Shown here piece by piece: positions 58,239 to 64,000 of a stretch of 64,000 nucleotides of DNA. Position 1 is the first letter of the stretch; each line of letters opens with the position of its first letter. The DNA lies in NCBI GenBank assembly GCA_963277665.1, contig OY728121.1:1654390062-1654454061 (forward strand), read 5' to 3'. A program made the translations under genes and the position numbers. Under the pieces are notes generated by a model. It made no database searches. It saw only the letters and a list, made by a program, of their open reading frames with translations, and was not told the DNA's origin. This stretch comes from Viscum album. Its lineage: Eukaryota; Streptophyta; Magnoliopsida; Santalales; Viscaceae.

Positions 58239-58531
58239 TATAGTGACCATACTTTTTCTTACATGAATATTACATTATTTTTAGATAAAAAACATGATAG
58301 AGATACAAATCTAGGATCTAAAGGTTCAGTGACTTGATAAATTAGGCTCATACATAACTTGAACATAATAAAATATAAACATTTATTTAAATCCTTCATC
58401 TTTATCATTAAAATAACGTATTCTCTTTAGAAAATGTAATATCCTAAGGATATATATCAAATAAAGGGGTCATCTAAAGCCCAGTAAGAGGATGAAAAAG
58501 GACATGAATAAATATAACATGCATGAGAACT
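58239..58531 (-). mobile_element. Element C 3' LTR, truncated fragment (left copy)
   Basis: Aligns with 62595-62895: TATAGTGACC, TTTTTCTTACAT, AGAGATACAAATC, ATTTAAATCCTTCATCTTTA, CAGTAAGAGGATGA and GACATGAAT all recur in the same order. Similarity ends near GCATGAGAAC (58531), and integrase sequence starts about 20 bases later. The rest of this LTR, perhaps 2.5 kb judging from G, is gone. Confidence 0.8.
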
Positions 58532-58550
58532 AAACCAATGTGATATGTTG

Positions 58551-58975
58551 ATCCCATCCACCGTTGAATTTCATTGACAAAGATCTTATCATGTCCTAGA
58601 GAATCTAAAGAGTCCTTTCAGATTGGTCATCGATTTTAGGGTAATAGGTCATTTAAAAATTCAGTTCAGTACTCAAATCATGTTGAAGATTTCTCCAAAA
58701 TTTAGAAGTGAACCATGGATCTCAATCAGATATGATTGAAATTGAATCCCCATGTAACCTCACCACTTCATTCACATATATCATGGAAAGTTGTTTGAGA
58801 GATAATTTTTCATGAATAGTAATAAACTGGGTAGTCTTGGTGAGTCGATCTACCCCAACCCATATCACATTGTTTCGTTTGGATATCTCTAGGAGACTAG
58901 TGATGAAGTCCATAGCTATATTATCTCATTTCCAAGTGGGTATAGACTATGGATGCATCATCCCTTTGGAATTTT
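58551..58975 (-). pseudogene. Element C integrase core remnant
   Basis: The minus frame at 58722-58913 reads MDFITSLLEISKRNNVIWVG, VDRLTKTTQFITIHEKLSLK and [18 protein letters not shown]. After a TGA (an arginine CGA in relatives) it continues DPWFTS. Near 58640-58560 follow YYPKIDDQSERTL and DMIRSL. All three residues of the D,D(35)E triad are present (MDFI, IISD, QSER), unlike in G, but stops separate them. The DNA-binding C-terminus and chromodomain are absent because of the deletion at about 58540. Confidence 0.85.
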
Positions 58976-59049
58976 TTTGCTCTTATCTAAATTGTTAACA
59001 TATCAATCATCTTGAGATATAATCCAAAATATACTTATTCGTTTTTTAC

Positions 59050-59400
59050 CACCAAAAATTCTATCAAATATCATGGTACATCTTGGTACCTTCAGGATGG
59101 ATACAGAAATATGAGACATGGGCACTATCCAGTAGCTCCATCTTTATCTATAGTAACAGAGGCACAAAAAATCCATGTTCCAAATCGAATGAAACCATAC
59201 TCATTGATGTAGAACTCATACATATTCCCTTTAATGATTTCACTTTCTTTTGAAGCTCCAAATCATACCTTTGAACCTCCTTTGTTTTCTCTTGGATAGA
59301 TGGTTGAGAAATAATTTGGGAAAGGTGAGATGTATTCTCCACCATTATGATTTCCAAATCCATCCATTTCATATCGAGGAAGATAGGGTATTTCATAATT
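59050..59400 (-). pseudogene. Element C RNase H to integrase linker and zinc-finger region
   Basis: The minus frame at 59148-59396 reads ISQPSIQEKTKEVQRYDLEL then QKKVKSLKGICM, matching the spacer that precedes the integrase zinc finger in gypsy elements (A-DPELQKI). Near 59110-59060 the minus strand continues HVSYFCIHPEGTKMYHD, the H2C2 zinc-finger start (HSS-YSVHPGGTKMYHD). Zinc-finger cysteines further on are not readable. Confidence 0.75.
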
Positions 59401-59950
59401 TACGTCTTGGATAAGTTTTTTGGATATTTTCTACTAACAGAATCAGCTACCTTTTCCATCTTTCCCAGATGGTAATGAATATTGATATTATATTCCTTGA
59501 TTAACTCTAACCTTCTTCTTTGATTCATGTTGATATCCTTCTATGTGAAAATATAATTTTGGCGCCTGTGATCATTATATATGTCAAACTTCTCACCATA
59601 GGGGCAGTGCCATTGGATTTTCAAGGAAACAATCATAGTAATGAGTTCCAGATCACGCGTTGGGTAGTTCTTATCTAGGATATTTAACTATCATGATGCA
59701 TAGGCTATCACTTTATCATTTTTTATGAGTACACAATCCAAATATTTCTTTCAAGAATCGTTGTATATCACAAAAATTTCCCCACTTCTTGGTAGTGTGA
59801 GTATAAGTGCAGTGATTAGCCTCTTCTTGAGATCCTTGAATATTTCCTCATATTCTTCTATCCAGACATACTTTACCCCTTTAAGTGTTAACTTAGTTAG
59901 CGGGATAGAAAATTGTGTTAAATTTCTCACAAATAATCTATTGTACACTA
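59401..59950 (-). pseudogene. Element C RNase H remnant
   Basis: The minus frame at 59751-59948 reads YNRLFVRNLTQFSIPLTKLT, KGVKYVWIEEYEEIFKDLKK and ILTLPRSGEIFVIYNDS. This is the RT connection followed by the first RNase H catalytic aspartate (family YYRRFVEGFS--A-PLTKLT, then FVVYSDAS). Near 59530-59400 the strand reads MNQRRRLELIKEYNINIHYH then LGKMEKVADSVSRK, the tail of RNase H (family QRRWLELIKDYD--I-YHPGKAN-VADALSRK). The middle is frameshifted. Confidence 0.85.
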
Positions 59951-60149
59951 CTAAACCTAGAAAAATAAATATTTATGTGTCACTAGTGGGTCTAGGACAT
60001 TTCTTATTTACCTTTCTCTTTGAAGGGACCACATAATTTCCCTCCATTGTGATTATATTCCCCAAGAATGTGACATGTTTCATCCAAAAGTAACACTTGA
60101 TTAAATTTCCATAAAATTTTTCCTAACTTAATTTTTCTCATATAATTCA

Positions 60150-60560
60150 TAGATTTTCTTCATGTTCCTCCTTTATATTGTATTAAATGATAATATCATC
60201 AATAAATAATACAAAAAAATCATTTTAGTTTATAAATAATTTATTTATCAAATCCATAAATATTTTAAGGTAATTAGTAAGTCATAAGTTCATCATTATA
60301 AACTCATAATTCCTATAACTTGTATGAAAATCATTATTCTCAACATCTTCCTTATTCAACTTCAGTTGATGATATCTAGAATGATGATCACCCTTTGAAA
60401 AGTAATGAGCTCATCGTAGTTGATCAAACAAATCATCAGTCCTTAGAAGATAATACTTGTTCTTTAGGGTGATCTTATTGAGCATGTAGTACTAGATACA
60501 CAGCCAAATTGATCAAACCTTTTTCTTTAAAAAGAGCACCAGTTCACCCTAAGGAAATTC
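60150..60560 (-). pseudogene. Element C reverse transcriptase remnant
   Basis: Minus strand, near 60510-60360: LNKITLKNKYYLLRTDDLFD then QLR, HYFSKGDHHSRYHQL (family [39 protein letters not shown]). Near 60230-60140: NDFFVLFIDDIII, then a stop, then YNIKEEHEENL. The FIDD catalytic box is intact, and the first aspartate survives as KGD. Stops and a large gap between blocks rule out function. The remaining RT toward 59950 is poorly readable. Confidence 0.8.
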
Positions 60561-60815
60561 ACTATGATGTATGAAACATTTTTTCAAATTCTCTAATTGT
60601 GGAATCTTTAAAACTTCAATTTTGATCGTGTCCATGTTGTAGGATAATTTTTTATATAGGATTGTCTCTATGTATGAGCTATATTGAGAACTCTACCTCA
60701 TAATCTAGGGGAATTTTGAGTAACTCTTTGAGAAATACATCAGTGTATTCCCTAAAATGGGAATTTCCTCTAGGTTGATACCTTCCTTTGACTCAATCAT
60801 TTGAACAAGGTATAC

Positions 60816-61088
60816 TTATTCATAGCCCATTAACACCCACACCATTGATGGATTTTTAGAATGAGATTCATCACCTTCCTTGCATTTATAATGGAAAATG
60901 GGATTATTCAGAATATGAAAAGATGTTTTCTTTTCTTGATAGTTGATGTGTACTCTATATAATGAGACCCAATCTATACCCAGCATAGCACCAAATTCCA
61001 TGAAGGAAGATATTATGAGATATAATGTAATAATATTCCCACATACTCTAATGGGATAAGAGTACAACACTTGGGTTTCAATGATCAC
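60816..61088 (-). pseudogene. Element C protease C-terminal half
   Basis: The 90-codon minus frame contains SFMEFGAMLGIDWVSLYRVH then INYQEKKTSFHI, matching the block after the gypsy protease active site (MKEFDVILGMDWLS-Y-A-IDC--K-V-F). The DSGA active site expected near 61200 was not found with certainty. Confidence 0.75.
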
Positions 61089-61454
61089 ACAACTAGGTGT
61101 TTTTATGGATATCTCTAACTCAAGGTATCAGGGATTTGATTCAACAGTTCTAGAAAAAATTCTTGATATTAAGTAATTATTAGAACCATAATCAAATAAT
61201 AATTTTTTATTCTGAAGTGAATAGTAAGTGTACCTTGTATGATTTTTTTCTTGCTCCACTTCAGTAGTAGTGATAGCATAATCTTTCCCTTAATCCTTTG
61301 GATTTGGTGTCTACTGATGCTGATTACCCTCAAGGACTCAAGGTTTAGTTCATTGTCTTGCATGGTGCCATTTCTCCCTGTATTTGAAGTATAGAACCAT
61401 GTGTCTAGATCTCATTTCCTCCATCACATTTCCCAGCTTCTTCATGTCTCTTAA

Positions 61455-61500
61455 ACCTTTATGAGTTTGGTGGCCTTCTCTCCCACATTTGAAGCATTTC
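61455..61500 (-). pseudogene. Element C gag zinc knuckle (CCHC), last cysteine lost
   Basis: The minus strand reads KCFKCGREGHQTHKGL. The C-x2-C-x4-H-x4-C nucleic-acid-binding knuckle is present up to the histidine; the fourth ligand is glycine. It lies between protease and capsid, as expected for gypsy gag. Confidence 0.75.
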
Positions 61501-61899
61501 TATATCCCTTTAATTAAGTTTCAATGATGCCTCTTCTTACATTTTTGAAATGGTGTTGGTTGGTATTTCTTTCCCCATTTTTAATTAGATCCTTTAACTT
61601 GAAACTTCATATTTGGTTTCTTATCTTCATAGTCATAGTAAAATTCTTCAAACCCTATCTCCAAATTAATATAGCATCAAAAAACATCTTCATAACTTCT
61701 GAAGTATCGAATAGATAGAGCCTTTAAAATTTGGGGTATTAAACCACTACATAATATATATATTTTTATATAATTGATGATAATGAAACCTGAGGTGTAT
61801 CTTCTAAAACTTTTGATTTTTTCTTTATAGTACATAATATATTAACCTTCCTTATTCTTTAACTATATAAACTCTCTCTCACTCATTGTATGAAGAGTT

Positions 61900-62170
61900 T
61901 AAGGGAAATTATTTTTAAGAATTATTTTCATAAATTCTTCCCACTAAATTTATTCTATTTCATCCTTTGGAATGGTTTTATTTATCAGTTCCCTTCATTG
62001 ATTGTATTCTCCATCTAAATGATAGATGTAAAGATTCACCTTTTCCTTCTCAAAATAGTGGATCAGAGAAAATATCTTCTCCATTCAGTTAACCCACTGT
62101 TCCACAATAAGTGGATCATAAGATCTACTAAATTTCGATTATCGTTGATGGATAAATGAATCAATGGATA
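61900..62170 (-). pseudogene. Element C gag capsid remnant
   Basis: Minus strand, near 62160-61990: KFSRSYDPLIVEQWVN, stop, MEKIFSLIHYFEKEKVNLYI then YHLDGEYNQ. It aligns with the gag of G (KFNGSTNPLVAEQWI, KIFQALGSSEREKVIMAVYR, LTGDADQWW), supporting common ancestry of C and G. The WW pair is lost. Confidence 0.8.
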
Positions 62171-62580
62171 GTTTTTCCCTCTTACGTGAAAGTGGATGTT
62201 TCATTTGGTTCAATTTATTGTTCATATCCTGAGTCTTTTGGGTAAGCATCTCAATAAATAATTGAACTCCACCACATTTGTCATTGGGGATATCATTCAA
62301 AAAATAATTACATTGTCCCTCACATGGATTATTGGCCTATTTTCTCCTGGTTCCCACCATTTTCTAAAATAGAAAAGGTTTGAAAAAATCATAATTCAAC
62401 AAATCATGAATAAATAATTTATTCTTTGGCATAAATCTATTCTAAATTCATATATTATGGGATCTCAATGTTTATCATTTTTCTAAAACAAATCTTCATG
62501 AATGTTTACATATAATTAGTCTTATCCTAGTGGTTTTTACTAATATTCTAAAATCCTAATTCCCAAATTAACTAAATTAT

Positions 62581-62594
62581 GCTTTGATTCCAAC
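62581..62594 (-). other. Element C primer-binding site
   Basis: Plus-strand GCTTTGATTCCAAC; its complement GTTGGAATCAAAGC matches the initiator-Met-tRNA site TGGTATCAGAGC with two changes. It is immediately left of the right LTR. Confidence 0.75.
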
Positions 62595-64000
62595 TATAGT
62601 GACCCCAATTTTTCTTACATTACTATTATATCATTTTTATGATAAAAAGATAATAGAGATACAAATCAAGGATAAAAAAAGTTTAGTGTCTTGGGAAATT
62701 AAACTCACACATAATATGAACCTAATAAAACATAAAAAATTATTTAAATACTTAATCTTTATCCTTAAAATCTCATGTTCTCTATAGAATATGTAATTGC
62801 CTAATGATAAAAATCAAATAAAGGGTACATCTAAAAGCACACTAAAAGCACAGTAAGGGGATGAGAAATGACATGAATCAATATAAAATGGATGAGAATG
62901 ATCATCATCATCATAACATAAGCATAGGTTCATCATCATAATCATGGGAGGAAACATTGGATAAAGGCATTGAATGTGTTAATGCATAATAATGAAACAT
63001 CATGTCTTAGTTGTCAAATACCACACATATTTAGGAACCAAGCTATCATCTTGTTCATGCATAACATATATTAATAATCATAACATCATCATTTTGAACA
63101 AATATAGAATCATTTTCAAACATATTTCAAATTATCTCATGAGATACATCACATTACTTAATAGATTTTTGGGTTATATAATTCCAGGCCTACCCATCAC
63201 ATCATAACATTTACATAATCATGAAAGCCCTATATAACAATCATAGTCAGGAAATAACCCATGAAAAGGAATGGGTTTTATAAGTATTTCATAAATAATA
63301 AATTTATGAATAAACTTTGGGGTTACCAAAATAAAAATTTAGATCGTATTTGGTTTATAATTCTTCATTCTTGAGTGAATGAGAAACAACTCAAAAGGAA
63401 TCAAGATATGTTTTGGAAAGAAGTATTTTGGAAAAAAATTATATTTTTCATAAAATAAAGTAGGAAACATATATATCCATGAAAAAAATGGAAGAATAAT
63501 GAAATTATATTTTAGTAATAATAATAGAATATAAACACTAAAATTTTTCATGAAAAAATGAATAACCCAAAAAAATGGAGTTCGAATTGAGAATCCTCTT
63601 ACCTTATGTCTGAATACATTCTTCACTTATACTTAATATCCTAAATAATAAAATTAGAATCATTAATTACTAAATATATAAAATATTATACATTTATTTA
63701 ATTTATTATAGTTTTATTAAGTTCATTTATATCCATTTGAACGAGTTACAGAGTTCAATTTTATCATTTCGGGTGTGTTTGTTTCATGGTTTAGAGTTGG
63801 TTCCCTTGAGTATAGTTATGAGAGTTCTTGTAAAATGGTTGAAAAAAAATTACAAATGTGGGATAAAATGGTATTAATATAATTATAGTATTTTAAATGT
63901 TCCCATATATCATTTTTCATATATGATAATGATTCATTAGATAAAACATTACTAAAAATGGTTAATTTATTTTGGCGAGTTTTATAACCATCATGAACTA
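62595..64000 (-). mobile_element. Element C 5' LTR (right copy), cut by the window end
   Basis: Starts TATAGTGACCCC after the primer site; the first 300 bp match the left LTR fragment at 58239-58531. The remainder has no partner in the window. No LTR end (GGGTGTTACA) is seen before 64000. Confidence 0.7.

Larger units (their letters stand above)
58239..64000 (-). mobile_element. Element C: old Ty3/gypsy element, runs off the window
   Basis: Minus strand, right to left: LTR, primer site, gag, zinc knuckle, protease, RT, RNase H, integrase, then a 0.3 kb LTR fragment. Both LTR copies start TATAGTGACC, a decayed form of the TGTAACGCCCCGACC terminus of G, and include a CCCAGTAAG-like block as in G, so C appears to be an older relative of G. 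The left LTR is cut after about 290 bp and joined to the integrase, so the polypurine tract, chromodomain and integrase C-terminus are deleted. The right LTR runs past 64000. Confidence 0.85.

Overview
The window looks like intergenic nuclear DNA from a flowering plant with a repeat-rich, strongly AT-rich genome. I found no intact host gene, no rRNA or tRNA gene that I would defend, no CRISPR array and nothing prokaryotic. Almost everything recognisable is transposon: several LTR retrotransposons in different stages of decay, some inserted into each other, plus one short CACTA-type DNA transposon. Nearly all reading frames are short and broken. The species cannot be named from the sequence. 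CACTA termini, chromodomain-bearing Ty3/gypsy elements, a SIRE-like Ty1/copia element and initiator-Met-tRNA primer sites point to a land plant, most likely an angiosperm. Names A, B, C, D, F, G and H below are my own labels.

Layout. 1-10474: old Ty3/gypsy element A on the minus strand (integrase, RNase H tail, RT, protease, gag, primer site, then a long LTR-like stretch), interrupted at 2684-3803 by a 1.1 kb CACTA element with a TAA target duplication. 10475-13973: remnants including a Ty1/copia integrase fragment (H). 13974-about 35522: old Ty3/gypsy chromovirus B (minus), whose right LTR is split at 22852-31419 by SIRE-like copia element D (minus). 35523-38522: unexplained AT-rich sequence with a cluster of plus-strand frames. 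38523-about 55190: LTR element F, split at 40856-48507 by G, the youngest element. About 56185-57540: three different minisatellite-like tandem arrays in a row. 58239-64000: old Ty3/gypsy element C (minus), running off the window.

The best-defined object is G: two LTRs of 2850 and 2851 bp differing at about 40 positions by hand count, a perfect TTATA target duplication, a primer-binding site and a polypurine tract. Its inside is only 1951 bp, because gag is fused out of frame to the middle of integrase, and the catalytic glutamate of integrase is a lysine. It therefore cannot move on its own. The nesting gives an order of events: A, B, C and F are old; D entered B; G entered F most recently. 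Every LTR element that could be oriented points to the minus strand.

Frames, motifs and LTR pairs were read by eye. Boundaries of old elements are approximate and are marked so.
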